A stretch of 64,000 nucleotides of DNA from Anaeromicropila herbilytica (GCF_016591975.1 NZ_AP024169.1:2457001-2521000); one strand, 5' to 3'; positions 1 to 8,691 are shown, counted from the first letter of the stretch. Notes: generated by a model from the letters alone, not told the origin. Numbers and translations: made by a program.

Positions 1-1647
1 CGCTTCTGTTTTAGGCATCTCTGAAATATAGGTAACTGCATTTGATGAAATCGCATCATTCACATATTTCTCCACCTGAGCTATTTGCTCTGGCGTAAGT
101 TTTTCATCATGGTTAAAGTCAAACCTTAATCGTTCTGATGTAATATTACTTCCTTTTTGATGAACATGATCACCCAAAACTTCCCGTAAACCAGCAAGTA
201 ATAAATGAGCTACAGTATGCAGCGCTGTTGTTTCCGTTGATTGATCAGCTAATCCTCCTTTAAATTTACCTGCGGAAGCCGTTCTACTCATTTCGGCATG
301 TTTCTTTGCAGCCTCTACATAAGATGCCTCGTCCTCCATGCTATATCCACTTTCAGTTAGGAACTCTTTTGTTAATTCCAAAGGAAAACCATAGGTTTCG
401 TAAAAATAAAATGCATCTGCACCTGTAACTTTACCTTTATTCTTAAGATGTTTTTGTATTTCGATTTCTCCTTGTTGTAGTGTTTTATAGAAAAGATTCT
501 CTTCCTTATTTATTATTTCAATGACTTTCTTTTTATTTCGGATCAGATCTTCATAAGCTGCTGCTTCATCTATATAAACTTCTGACAACGCACCCACAAA
601 ACTTCCTTGTATACCAATTTTTTTACCTGCACGAATCGCCCTTCTTAATAACCTTCTTGTTATATACCCTGCATCACTATTAGCTGGCTCGGCACCATCA
701 TTAATTAGAAATGTTGCAGCTCTCACATGATCAAGTATGATTCGAAAAGACTTTAAATCATCAGTATATTCTTTACCACTCAATTCCATTAGTTTTTTCT
801 TGGAATTATGGAAGAAAGCCGTATTATAAATATCCCTATCACCATTAAGGGCTGTTGCAACTCTTTCTAATCCGCCTCCATAATCAATATTGGGATTTTG
901 CATTTTTTCAAAACCTGTGTTTTCTTTTTTGTAACACATAAATACATTGTTCCCAATTTCTAAAAACCTCTCGCTTTCAGAAGCGGGATGATCCAGTGAA
1001 TCACCGTCTGGTTCTAAATCATAGAACATCTCACTATCAGGCCCACCCGGTTCACCAACAGGCATATCGAATGGACTTCCGGCTCTACTCCACCAATTTT
1101 CTTCTTCATTGTATAAGAATATTTTACCACCTCTAGAGGATCCATATTTATATGGATCCTCTTCAATAATAGGTTCTATACCAACTGATTTGAATTTTTC
1201 TGACCAGATTTGAATTGCTTCAGTATCTCTTGGTATATTCATATCATCACTTCCTTTAAAAGCACTGATATATAGCCTACTAGGATCAATTCCTAATTCG
1301 TTAATTTGCCAATTCCATATTGCATCGATTTGCTTTTTCTTATAGTTATTTTCATTTGCTTTAAATTCCCATCGACCTATCATTTCAAAAAATGTAAGAT
1401 GCGACATATCTCCTACTTCGTCAATATCCACTGTCCTTAAACACTTCTGAATATTTGTTAGCTCATTACCTATTGGATGTTTTTCTCCCAATAAATATGG
1501 AACCATAGGTTGCATTCCACTTCCTGTAAACAATGTTGAGGGATCATTTTCTGGTAACAAGCTAGAAGAAGGTACTTGACTAGCCCCAATTCTTTTCATA
1601 AAATCAATATAAGATTTTCTTAACTCATCTGGTGTCATTTTCATCAT
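1..1647 (-). CDS. alaS: Alanyl-tRNA synthetase, 5' part (cut by left edge)
   Basis: Charges tRNA-Ala with alanine in the cytoplasm. The 549 codons in the window run open to base 1, so the C-terminus is missing. The N-terminus is a class II synthetase core (MTPDELRKSYIDFMKRIG, then a PSSSLLPENDPSTLFTGSGM stretch, and the motif HLTFFEMIGRW near residue 80). A HTVAH motif near residue 477 is the HxxxH metal site of the editing domain. The form resembles the alternative AlaRS type found in some Clostridia more than the standard E. coli type; this is from memory of the family. The start at 1647 is chosen because GGAGG lies 8 bases upstream; a second ATG follows directly. An Ala-specific T-box leader and a strong promoter precede it, so it is probably controlled by uncharged tRNA-Ala. 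Confidence 0.95.
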   Translation of the reverse strand, partial: MMKMTPDELRKSYIDFMKRIGASQVPSSSLLPENDPSTLFTGSGMQPMVPYLLGEKHPIGNELTNIQKCLRTVDIDEVGDMSHLTFFEMIGRWEFKANENNYKKKQIDAIWNWQINELGIDPSRLYISAFKGSDDMNIPRDTEAIQIWSEKFKSVGIEPIIEEDPYKYGSSRGGKIFLYNEEENWWSRAGSPFDMPVGEPGGPDSEMFYDLEPDGDSLDHPASESERFLEIGNNVFMCYKKENTGFEKMQNPNIDYGGGLERVATALNGDRDIYNTAFFHNSKKKLMELSGKEYTDDLKSFRIILDHVRAATFLINDGAEPANSDAGYITRRLLRRAIRAGKKIGIQGSFVGALSEVYIDEAAAYEDLIRNKKKVIEIINKEENLFYKTLQQGEIEIQKHLKNKGKVTGADAFYFYETYGFPLELTKEFLTESGYSMEDEASYVEAAKKHAEMSRTASAGKFKGGLADQSTETTALHTVAHLLLAGLREVLGDHVHQKGSNITSERLRFDFNHDEKLTPEQIAQVEKYVNDAISSNAVTYISEMPKTEA

Positions 1648-1682
1648 GCTCAATACCTCCATTTAATTTATTTTCCCAAAAC

Positions 1683-1957
1683 AAAAAGCCCTAAGCTGAC
1701 ATATTTATTGTCAACTTAGGGCGAATTATTACATCCGTGTTACCACCTAATTTCAGATTTCTCTGCTCTCTATCAATACGGGATATCTCCGATATTGTTT
1801 CCTGAATAACGGTGGAACTCCGTTGAAGCCTACTAAGATTCTTCCGTTCGGTTCACAGCTCCGAGACTGCTTCACTATTAGATCAATGAAGATTCGCACC
1901 AACCATCTTCTCTCTGTGAAATCACTAATACTTACAATTTCTCATCGTAGCCTTTTC
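1683..1957 (-). promoter_or_regulatory. T-box leader of alaS (Ala specifier GCA)
   Basis: Transcribed RNA leader between promoter and alaS. The minus strand has the T-box core AGGTGGTAACACGG (about 1735-1749), a Stem I with AGAGAG and GGTTGGTGCGAA (apical motifs), and a specifier-loop strand reading GTGAA-GCA-G. GCA, at 1870-1868, is an alanine codon in the expected position after GAA. The terminator is the stem CGCCCTAAGTTGAC / GTCAGCTTAGGGC (1687-1723) followed by TTTTT. Binding of uncharged tRNA-Ala is expected to favour the antiterminator and allow alaS transcription. Confidence 0.93.
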
Positions 1958-1973
1958 GTTTTAAGTTAGATCG

Positions 1974-2002
1974 ATTCTATCACACTCAACTTGCGCTGTC
2001 AA
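1974..2002 (-). promoter_or_regulatory. Sigma-A promoter of the alaS T-box transcript
   Basis: On the minus strand TTGACA (2002-1997) and TAGAAT (1979-1974) are separated by exactly 17 bases. The start site would fall near 1967, just before the T-box Stem I. Confidence 0.9.
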
Positions 2003-2085
2003 TTTATTTTATTTTTATACGATACTTGTTTATTTATTTTTTCAGTATTTCTAATCCTAAATGTAATCTCGTGAAAAACAAGAAT

Positions 2086-2658
2086 TCACAGATATCTTTT
2101 TCCTTCGCCCCATGCATTTCCAGCTTTCTCACCTAATGAAAAATAGCTGTTGCTGAACGAATCAAAAAATAACATTCCTGTTTTCTTGACATCAATTATG
2201 CCGGTTCTATCTAACACTGACTCATCTGCCACTACATTGACAATTTTGGCAAGTACAGTAGTGAAATTATTTGCTATTACAACCTCAATGAGTTCGCATT
2301 CGATGACTAGTGGACTGCCTTCGATGATAGGGGCATTGACGTATTCACTCTTTACAGCCTTCAAGCCTGTTTTTGCAAATTTATCAGGAACTCTATGGCC
2401 GGTTACAATTCCAAAGTAATCCACTTCCTTTATCAAATTCTGATTTACAAGTGCAACAGTAAATGCGCGTCTCTTTTCAATGTTCTCATGCGTCTTACTA
2501 CGTGGACCAATACATAATGCGAGATCACCGGCATTTGTCCTTGTACACTCATGCAAATTCATTACGTTGACTGTTCCATCATCATTATAAGTGCCAACCA
2601 TTAAAACCGGCACTGGATAACCATATGAAAAAGCGTTTGGACCTAAATTTTTCATCAT
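2086..2658 (-). CDS. Flavin reductase-like FMN-binding protein, copy 2
   Basis: A 190-residue protein of the flavin reductase-like / DIM6-NTAB split-barrel fold, expected to bind FMN and act as a cytoplasmic NAD(P)H:flavin oxidoreductase. Visible family features are the N-terminal P-x-P-V-L-M-V strand, the G-P-R-S-K-T-H-E-N segment, the E-V-D-Y-F-G-I-V-T-G stretch and a C-terminal YFSLGEKAG. The start at 2658 has AGAGGAG 10 bases upstream; an in-frame TTG at 2667 sits on top of that site and is rejected. It is the same length as the gene just upstream, with which it shares an operon: its ribosome site touches that gene's stop codon. The two look like diverged tandem duplicates. The substrate is unknown. 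Confidence 0.88.
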   Translation of the reverse strand: MMKNLGPNAFSYGYPVPVLMVGTYNDDGTVNVMNLHECTRTNAGDLALCIGPRSKTHENIEKRRAFTVALVNQNLIKEVDYFGIVTGHRVPDKFAKTGLKAVKSEYVNAPIIEGSPLVIECELIEVVIANNFTTVLAKIVNVVADESVLDRTGIIDVKKTGMLFFDSFSNSYFSLGEKAGNAWGEGKRYL

Positions 2659-2674
2659 AATAAACAAACTCCTC

Positions 2675-3247
2675 TTAGTTCTTCTTTCTCAACTGAAGTC
2701 CGTCGCGGTAAGCATCACCGACCTTTTCACCAACGGACAGATATGACTTATTCATCCAATCGAACGTTATTGGATGGAATATTTTTAATGATACCTTGCC
2801 ATCTTCTCCAAGAATGCGTTCATCCAGACTTACATTGACGATTTCGCCTACCAGTCTCCAGGTTTCCTCATCATAGCACTTAACTCTGCACTCAACAGCA
2901 AAAGGAAGCTCATCGATAATCGGTGCATCTACGAATTCGGACTTTGTTGTATGGAATCCGGACTTTTCAAACTTACCTTCCACTTTATTTCCTGTTGTTA
3001 TACCAAGGTAATCACAGGCAACTTCATTTTCCACATCCGCCATGCTTACAACAAAGGAACCTCTGGCAAGGATTCCCTTTAACGTGTTTCTCTGGGATGC
3101 TACGGTAATAGTAATTTCTGTCTCATTCGTGATTCCGCCCCATACTGCTAACATGGCGGTTGGCTTTTCAGCCTCATCATAGGATGAAATCATTAAAACC
3201 GGCATCGGTGTGATGTATGGCTTTGCTCCTATATTTTTTCTAGACAT
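2675..3247 (-). CDS. Flavin reductase-like FMN-binding protein, copy 1
   Basis: First gene of a two-gene operon of flavin reductase-fold proteins (190 residues). It shares with its neighbour the P-M-P-V-L-M-I strand, the A-C-D-Y-L-G-I-T-T-G-x-K-V-x-x-K-F segment and the end S-Y-L-S-V-G-E-K-V-G-D-A. Probable role is FMN binding and flavin or flavin-linked reduction in the cytoplasm; the physiological substrate cannot be read from sequence. The start at 3247 (MSRKNIG) has AGGAGG six bases upstream; a longer version reaching 3271 would run through that site and is unlikely. The gene is divergent from an AraC regulator, with paired repeats in the intervening DNA that could be its binding sites. 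Confidence 0.88.
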   Translation of the reverse strand: MSRKNIGAKPYITPMPVLMISSYDEAEKPTAMLAVWGGITNETEITITVASQRNTLKGILARGSFVVSMADVENEVACDYLGITTGNKVEGKFEKSGFHTTKSEFVDAPIIDELPFAVECRVKCYDEETWRLVGEIVNVSLDERILGEDGKVSLKIFHPITFDWMNKSYLSVGEKVGDAYRDGLQLRKKN

Positions 3248-3278
3248 ATTTATCCTCCTTAAATTATACAATAAATTA

Positions 3279-3335
3279 CAGTTATCCGATGCATTATCAT
3301 CCGTATACCGAATAATTGTAATTCCAGATATCCGA
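3279..3335. promoter_or_regulatory. Paired direct repeats, candidate AraC binding sites
   Basis: CAGTTATCCGA (3279-3289) and CAGATATCCGA (3325-3335) differ at one base and start 46 bases apart. A further ATCCG lies between them. They sit between the flavin-reductase operon and the divergent AraC gene, as expected for operator half-sites. The rest of the 3248-3549 gap is AT-rich and holds the AraC promoter. Confidence 0.5.
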
Positions 3336-3438
3336 ACTTCTGTATGCAGTTCCGGAAGTTTTCCAACCTTTCAATTTGAACTTTCATGCTACTCCATCAT
3401 ATAGATTTTCAACTTACAAATCAGCGCTAAATATTAAC

Positions 3439-3467
3439 TTGAATTATGGCGAATTTTAACCTATAAT
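3439..3467 (+). promoter_or_regulatory. Promoter of the araC-family gene
   Basis: TTGAAT (3439-3444) and TATAAT (3462-3467) are separated by 17 bases. Transcription would start near 3474, giving a leader of about 75 bases before the ATG at 3550. Confidence 0.75.
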
Positions 3468-3549
3468 TAGATTTAAAAATGTCTGATTAATAAAAAATGT
3501 TGCAATGATTGTATGAATTGCTCAGAAATCCGAAGGAGGGAACGTTGTT

Positions 3550-4494
3550 ATGTCTTGGAATTGCGATACCGAAATCGATCACGCATTAGAAAAACTCGGT
3601 CAGGACTTTCCGCACCTCAATTGGGACTTTAGCCCGGATCCGTCCTCAGAAAATAACGAACTGATTTCGCATTGGTTGGGAGAGAAATCCGAGGAAGTTA
3701 TGGTGTGTGTATTTAAGGGGAAAAAAATTGAGGAGCGTTTTCACCGCCAGGACTTTTTTTTCATTCATTTTGCTTACCACGGAGATTATGACGCATTAAG
3801 TGCCAACTATAACAATCGGATCACGGTAAAAGAAGGAGACTGCTATATCGGTCAGCCCTACAGCGGCTATGCTGTTAAGCGGGATTCTGATCACCAATGT
3901 ATTATTCTTGGAGTACTGATTCGTAAAGAGACATTTTTCCGGGAATACCTAAATGCGCTCTCAGCAGATAACTCAATGCTTAATTTTTTTCTGGAACCAC
4001 AGAAAAATAAATATGCAGAAGAGTTCATTCATCTGGAAATACCAGCTTCTTCGCCTATCTGGCAGCTGCTGAATGTCATGATTCTTGAATATGCTCATAA
4101 AACAGAGGACTCACAGAAAATTTTAAAACCTATGGTCATGTCCCTTGCAATGTATCTTTCCTATGAATACAAGCGTCAGAATCTACCTACTGGTACGACA
4201 TTGATTGATCGAATTATGGAATATATCGAATCACACTCTGATTCTGTAACATTAAATGACATTGCATCCCATTTCGGATATCACCCTGTCTATATTTCCC
4301 GTCTTTTGCCGGAAAAGACAGGGAAGACCTTTTCTGCTCTACTAGCTGAATCACGTATGCGAAGAGCCAAGCTATTATTGAATCATACGGATCTTTCCAT
4401 TGAAAAAATTGCTGATATGCTTGGATACAGCAATAGCAGCAATTTCTATAAGTCCTTTAAACAGTATTATGGTACTTCTCCTCGTCAGCTTTAA
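3550..4494 (+). CDS. AraC-family transcriptional regulator
   Basis: A 314-residue regulator. Residues about 1-200 form a cupin-like sensing region (FHRQDFFFIHFAYHGDY, then an EGDCYIGQPYSGY loop). Residues about 215-314 are the two-helix-turn-helix AraC DNA-binding domain: LNDIASHFGYHPVYISRL as the first and SIEKIADMLGYSNSSNFYK as the second, ending in the usual F-K-x-Y-x-G-x-S-P-R. GGAGGG stands nine bases before the ATG. It is transcribed away from the two flavin-reductase genes and likely controls them and itself. The inducer is unknown. Confidence 0.93.
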   Translation: MSWNCDTEIDHALEKLGQDFPHLNWDFSPDPSSENNELISHWLGEKSEEVMVCVFKGKKIEERFHRQDFFFIHFAYHGDYDALSANYNNRITVKEGDCYIGQPYSGYAVKRDSDHQCIILGVLIRKETFFREYLNALSADNSMLNFFLEPQKNKYAEEFIHLEIPASSPIWQLLNVMILEYAHKTEDSQKILKPMVMSLAMYLSYEYKRQNLPTGTTLIDRIMEYIESHSDSVTLNDIASHFGYHPVYISRLLPEKTGKTFSALLAESRMRRAKLLLNHTDLSIEKIADMLGYSNSSNFYKSFKQYYGTSPRQL

Positions 4495-4584
4495 TGGTCA
4501 ATGTTACCGCTCCAACGTGAAAATGCATCAATAACGTAAATAACCCCTTTGCAAGATCTCACTAAATAATTTACAATAAAATAA

Positions 4585-4639
4585 GGATTTTACAAAATTG
4601 AGAATTACCGTGGTAAGGTAATTTAATTTTGTGAAATCC
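4585..4639. repeat. Imperfect inverted repeat, about 55 bp
   Basis: GGATTTTACAAAATT at the left pairs with AATTTTGTGAAATCC at the right, and the inner GAATTACC pairs with GGTAATT. It lies between the AraC gene and the convergent broken CD3324 gene, so it may serve as a two-way terminator, though it lacks a long T tract. Confidence 0.45.
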
Positions 4640-4650
4640 CAATGAAAGAA

Positions 4651-4915
4651 TTAATTATAATTTGTAAGTATTCGATAAATCGAGCTTTCAGATAGGTAAT
4701 GCTGTTTTGATAGCTCAACTACAGTTTTCCCGTTTTGAAAATCTTTATATATTAACTTGTTTCTAATTGTTAATTCATATTTTTGACCAGAAATGCTCCC
4801 CCCATTCCTTTCGGGTGTCCGTTCCTGGAATATATAGAAAGCCTTCTGAGATATATTTCCGAATTTCAACTAGCAACTCATCCGGAAAAACATTTAATGC
4901 ATTTAAATATTTCAT
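4651..4915 (-). pseudogene. CD3324-family small HTH protein, frameshifted
   Basis: Starting at the ATG at 4915 (AGGAG nearby) one reads MKYLNALNVFPDELLVEIRK and then LYIPGTDTRKEWG before the frame breaks. The rest of the protein continues in another frame as SISGQKYELTIRNKL and the helix-turn-helix VVELSKQHYLSESSIYRIL. Removing one base from the G6 tract (C6 on the plus strand, 4798-4803) restores a single 87-residue protein matching the layout of the intact 92-residue relative at 57330-57608. CD3324-type proteins are small Mor-like DNA-binding proteins. The break may be a real loss, a slippage switch or a sequencing error. Confidence 0.85.
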
Positions 4916-5086
4916 TTGGTACTTGCTCCTTATTCTAGTAGTTATTTAGAATGCGGATTCTGTACTATTCAAAATGAATTGGCAAATATATATACGCTCC
5001 ACACGTATTTACCTATTACAGAATCGCATGGAGCTTAAGGGTATTATATATTTCATTAATCCATCCTACTCTAATTATTATTGTAT

Positions 5087-5794
5087 TTAATCATTAACCC
5101 CAAATACATTATCAACAGAATACATTCCAAATGTTTTGTTTGCCATTCGATACATAGCTTTTGCATGTATTCTATCATGCCATATAAATCTACGGATTAC
5201 CTTTCTAAGCGTCCAATCTTCATCATAACTTCCGTGATAAATTGGATTGGTCAAAAAATCAGGAGATTGTTCTAGCAAATCAAAGCCTCTTTGCCTACAC
5301 TCATAAATAGTTCCATCATGATCAACTTGTACTCCAATTTCACCAAAATAGTACGAATTAACACTTCTGGTATGCTCATACATTTCTCGTGCAGTCCTTG
5401 GAATATTCCCATAGAAAGTTTTTCTTTTCGGTATATAACTCTTATCCTTATTTGGTACCTTTTCATATAACGCATGAAAATCAGTTGCTGATTTCAATAC
5501 AAGTTCTTTTAGTTGATAATACTCATCTTGTGATAAAGCAATCTTTTCTGTATCAAAAATTATATCTGAATCTGCATCACAAATTTGAAGATTACTTTCC
5601 TTCTTTTGAACGATTTCTGGTATCAGTAGTTCTGGAATGTCTTCCTTTTTCCAAAGCAGATACGACTCTATTTCCTTTGCCATCTTATCAAGTGCTATAT
5701 CTAATGTAGCACCTCTTGTAAATGCACCTATATAATTTTCAGAATATAATATTGTATCAGTTCCATTATATTCCCAAATGCATCTTATGTTCAT
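5087..5794 (-). CDS. DinB-like protein with a HicB-like N-terminal part
   Basis: A 235-residue cytoplasmic protein. The C-terminal half resembles the DinB/YfiT four-helix metal-binding family: TDFHALYEKV gives one histidine and RRFIWHDRIHAKAMYR gives the paired histidines of a possible three-His metal site. The first 50 residues (Y-I-G-A-F-T-R-G-A-T-L-D-x-A-L-D-K-M) look like the beta-alpha unit of HicB-type proteins. The start at 5794 has AGGAG nine bases upstream; the in-frame TTG at 5800 is too close to it. No operon partner is evident. Many DinB proteins are thiol-dependent transferases or stress proteins; the reaction here is unknown. Confidence 0.65.
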   Translation of the reverse strand: MNIRCIWEYNGTDTILYSENYIGAFTRGATLDIALDKMAKEIESYLLWKKEDIPELLIPEIVQKKESNLQICDADSDIIFDTEKIALSQDEYYQLKELVLKSATDFHALYEKVPNKDKSYIPKRKTFYGNIPRTAREMYEHTRSVNSYYFGEIGVQVDHDGTIYECRQRGFDLLEQSPDFLTNPIYHGSYDEDWTLRKVIRRFIWHDRIHAKAMYRMANKTFGMYSVDNVFGVND

Positions 5795-5857
5795 ATACAA
5801 TCACTCCTAAAACATGTCATTAATTTTTGATTAATTTACTATCTTACATAAAGTTGC

Positions 5858-5977
5858 TTAAGGCTTTCTTGCAATATTCATATCAATTGAATCATAACTA
5901 GTAATGAAACTAACATTTCTATCGATTGTAAATTTAATTTCAGTAAATAGCTTATCTCTTGTCTTTAAAATAATCAT
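5858..5977 (-). CDS. Short ORF or gene remnant, 39 codons
   Basis: ATG at 5977 opens a 39-residue frame (begins MIILKTRDKLFTEIKFTIDR, ends with IARKP). The composition looks protein-like but no clear ribosome site is visible and I do not recognise the family. It could be the 3' end of a lost gene, since several other remnants lie in this part of the window. Confidence 0.25.
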   Translation of the reverse strand: MIILKTRDKLFTEIKFTIDRNVSFITSYDSIDMNIARKP

Positions 5978-6011
5978 TAATTACTTAGATTTTCAATAAT
6001 AGTGACTCTCT

Positions 6012-6566
6012 TCAAATGTTTTCCTCTTGATAACGATACTTATTTATTGTTTCGTCGCTCCATATATGAGTTTCAATATATCGTTCCGGACCGTATTTCC
6101 CATCATCATTCCAATCCTGTGGCAAACCATATTTCTCAATCACTTTTAATATTTCATCATATGTATAAAGCTTTTTGCGATATTCCTTTCCATCATTAAT
6201 CGTTGGACTAAATGCTGGCATGGAATCACCGTAAGTAAATGAAATAGTCTTTAGATCGAATTCCTCAATAGGAATTTTTATATAGGAACAGTTTTCAAAC
6301 CAAGTACTTAACCATGGGCTATGTTCTATCACCATATAATGTGGCGATGTCCTATTCATAGTGCCCCCTTTTTTGGCAAACTCTGTCCGGAGTATATTCT
6401 CGCAATTATGCCTATACTCCACATATTTATCATGTCTTTGAGCACTTTGGGAATTGGGTTTTGTTAATTTTATTGTTTCAAGAACAGATTTTGCCTCATC
6501 AATCGGCAAGTCTGACAAGTTAACAAACGGCCCGATAGTTTTATCAAAATAATGATATAAATACAT
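6012..6566 (-). CDS. Hypothetical protein, 184 residues
   Basis: I do not recognise this family. It is a soluble, fairly charged protein starting MYLYHYFDKTIGPFVNLSDL, which then reads as a helical segment (DEAKSVLETI) and a YVEYRHNCENILRTEF region, and ends with a mixed alpha/beta part rich in Tyr, Trp and acidic residues (W-N-D-D-G-K-Y-G-P-E-R-Y-I-E). There is no signal peptide or membrane segment. The ATG at 6566 is preferred over upstream TTG/GTG codons because the GGTGGTGG run just before it is the only ribosome-site-like stretch. It stands alone between two single genes. Confidence 0.6.
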   Translation of the reverse strand: MYLYHYFDKTIGPFVNLSDLPIDEAKSVLETIKLTKPNSQSAQRHDKYVEYRHNCENILRTEFAKKGGTMNRTSPHYMVIEHSPWLSTWFENCSYIKIPIEEFDLKTISFTYGDSMPAFSPTINDGKEYRKKLYTYDEILKVIEKYGLPQDWNDDGKYGPERYIETHIWSDETINKYRYQEENI

Positions 6567-6655
6567 TTTTACCACCACCAAAAATTTTTCATTACATATA
6601 CATCAATAAAACATTCTATCAAGTCCTGAATATGTATAACCAAGATATACATTCA

Positions 6656-7417
6656 TTAATCAAATTTAATATCTATTAGTATTCCATAATGGTCACTTGC
6701 TGCTAATGCAATATTTTCATACACCTGCTTACCCCACACATAACAATTATTTAATACAGGAAATTCAACGGGATATGGATTTCTTAACAAAATCCTATCA
6801 AAGCGCTGATTCTTCTCTATAGAATTCTTTTGGAATCTGGGATTTTCTCTAAAATTAAGAGTAGATTCTACTTTTGTATTTGTTATTTCAGCATATGTAT
6901 CAGCTAAATCATAAAAGCAAGGATTAACCTCTGAATTATAAAGTGTACATTCTCCTAATAAATATCTTTGAACATCGGAATTGTCGCTACAATTAAAATC
7001 TCCCATCATAAATGTGTAATCCCATTTTTCTTTTTCTAATTGAGAAATGGTTGAAACGATTTGTTTCTCTCGTGATATAGTACTATCCCAAGGTAAATGT
7101 AAATTAACAATTCCAATTATTTTTTCTTCAACTAATACTGAACTATAAATCATATTTATAGTTCTTAGCAAAGATACTTGTTGATGAAATGGAAATTGAC
7201 TTAAAATGCATAGTCCCTCATCCGTATGATTATAGGTATCGAAAAACATAAAGTTATATTGAACTTGTTGAGCAATTGATTTTGCTTGCTGGATATTCTT
7301 AACTTCTTGTAAGCAAATTATATCTGCTGATGTTTTCTTAATTTCATTAATTAAGTATTCATTTCTTGCTGGCACTCCACTTTCGGAATTCCAAATATTA
7401 TATGTAGCAATTCTCAT
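6656..7417 (-). CDS. Endonuclease/exonuclease/phosphatase (EEP) family protein
   Basis: A 253-residue protein of the EEP (DNase I-like) superfamily, which cleaves phosphodiester or phosphomonoester bonds with a divalent metal. Motifs are visible in order: RIATYNIWN at the N-terminus (metal Asn), ICLQEVK near residue 35 (metal Glu), VNLHLPWD (catalytic His), FMMGDFNCSD (Asp/Asn pair), FDRILL, and ASDHYGI near the C-terminus (catalytic Asp-His). Length is normal for a single-domain member. No secretion signal is seen, so it should be cytoplasmic. The substrate could be DNA, a sphingomyelin-like lipid or an inositol phosphate; sequence does not decide. AAAGG lies upstream of the ATG. Confidence 0.87.
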   Translation of the reverse strand: MRIATYNIWNSESGVPARNEYLINEIKKTSADIICLQEVKNIQQAKSIAQQVQYNFMFFDTYNHTDEGLCILSQFPFHQQVSLLRTINMIYSSVLVEEKIIGIVNLHLPWDSTISREKQIVSTISQLEKEKWDYTFMMGDFNCSDNSDVQRYLLGECTLYNSEVNPCFYDLADTYAEITNTKVESTLNFRENPRFQKNSIEKNQRFDRILLRNPYPVEFPVLNNCYVWGKQVYENIALAASDHYGILIDIKFD

Positions 7418-7492
7418 TTCGGTAGGTATCCTTTATATAGATAAATTTATATAATTATATTTTTTAAGATATTGCTCTATCTGTTCTTTATC

Positions 7493-7591
7493 TTAATGCC
7501 ACCATAACTCGTCTTCTTCATAGGTCTTTTCAAATCCACACTTATTCGCTAAATGTAGATATTGGATATAAGGATTATGATAAGATAGTTG
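7493..7591 (-). pseudogene. C-terminal fragment of a lost gene
   Basis: The minus strand carries an open 32-codon stretch ending in a normal stop, with a protein-like sequence (NPYIQYLHLANKCGFEKTYE then EDELWWH). It has no start codon and a stop just upstream. The pattern ANKCGFEKTYE resembles the end of a GNAT-type acetyltransferase, but this is a guess. The remainder of the 7418-7797 gap is AT-rich, apart from one hairpin. Confidence 0.4.
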
Positions 7592-7657
7592 TTACTATAT
7601 CACTCCAAATTATACCTTATATTACCAATATAGTAAATGCAATAATGTAACATATGA

Positions 7658-7694
7658 AAAATCCCTTTAAACACAGTGGTTAAAGAGATTTTAA
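7658..7694 (-). terminator. Terminator of the polysaccharide deacetylase gene
   Basis: On the minus strand AATCTCTTTAA pairs with TTAAAGGGATT around a CCACTGTGT loop, followed by TTTTT. It lies about 100 bases after the stop of the gene at 7798-8691. Confidence 0.7.
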
Positions 7695-7797
7695 TGATTT
7701 TAAAGTTTTATGGTTTATATTATTCATTTATTATTTAATTTGTCTTGATTTTTATTATTACTCTAATATAAAAATAGAGACTGTAATATTAATCTTA

Positions 7798-8691
7798 TTA
7801 TTGCGTCTTAATATATTTTAAAGTCTCTCTTCCATCCTTTAATAATTTACACATATTATAATTATGGGAACGGCAAATTCTTTTTAATCCAAACAGTCTA
7901 TCAGGATCCCTTTTAATAAGATTAACACCATATCCGCAGGATAAAGTTGCCTTATATCCTAATTTTTTTAGGATTGCATCAGTATTGTCATTGTATTTTC
8001 CATATGGATATGTAAATGTATTTGGAGATGTTTCTATCATCGCTTCCATGTGATTATGAAAAGTAATGACATCATCAGTTAAGACTTTTTCATAGTCTGA
8101 TAGAGATTCGTTTGGTTTCTGACCGCATCCATATCTTATGTTACTGATCTTATGCATATTATAAGAATGATTTTGAATTTCAGCCAGTCCGGACAGCTGC
8201 ATTTCCTTAATTTCATCCCATGTTATATGAGAATAATTAATGTTTTCTTCTTTCACTTTTGAGAAATCATCTACACTTTTACCAATGATAGATAGTACAA
8301 TTTTCATATTATACTTCTTTAACAAAGGAAATACATTTTTATATGTATTCCAATATCCATCATCAAAGGACAGGATAATCGGATTTTCTGGCAGTGGATC
8401 CCCATTATATACATAATTAATCAAGTCCGTCATTGTTATTGTATGATAGTTATTTTGGGATAGATATTTTAAATCACTTTCAAACTCATAAGGGCTTATG
8501 ACATCTTTACCAAGTCCGTGATTCTTGACATGATGATACATAACGATAGGTACACAGATGGTATCTTGTTCCATTGAAGTCACTGCATAAATTCCATTTA
8601 AATCTTTTATAATACTGAAAGATAATAAGCTAAAGATAATAAGGATAAAGATATATTTTATGCAGGTTTTAGATTCTGGGAGGGTAAACAA
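7798..8691 (-). CDS. Membrane-anchored polysaccharide deacetylase
   Basis: A NodB-type carbohydrate esterase of about 297 residues that removes acetyl groups from a cell-wall or capsular polysaccharide outside the membrane. The N-terminus has one hydrophobic segment (YIFILIIFSLLSFSII), a signal anchor. Motifs include IVMYHHV, ILSFDDGYWNTY (catalytic and metal Asp), IQNHSYNMH (metal His pair) and TFTYPYGKYN. The start is not certain: GTG at 8700 is directly on AAAGG, whereas TTG at 8691 lies a proper distance from AAAGGTG, so 8691 is chosen. It is followed by a hairpin terminator and appears to be a single-gene unit. Confidence 0.88.
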   Translation of the reverse strand: MFTLPESKTCIKYIFILIIFSLLSFSIIKDLNGIYAVTSMEQDTICVPIVMYHHVKNHGLGKDVISPYEFESDLKYLSQNNYHTITMTDLINYVYNGDPLPENPIILSFDDGYWNTYKNVFPLLKKYNMKIVLSIIGKSVDDFSKVKEENINYSHITWDEIKEMQLSGLAEIQNHSYNMHKISNIRYGCGQKPNESLSDYEKVLTDDVITFHNHMEAMIETSPNTFTYPYGKYNDNTDAILKKLGYKATLSCGYGVNLIKRDPDRLFGLKRICRSHNYNMCKLLKDGRETLKYIKTQ

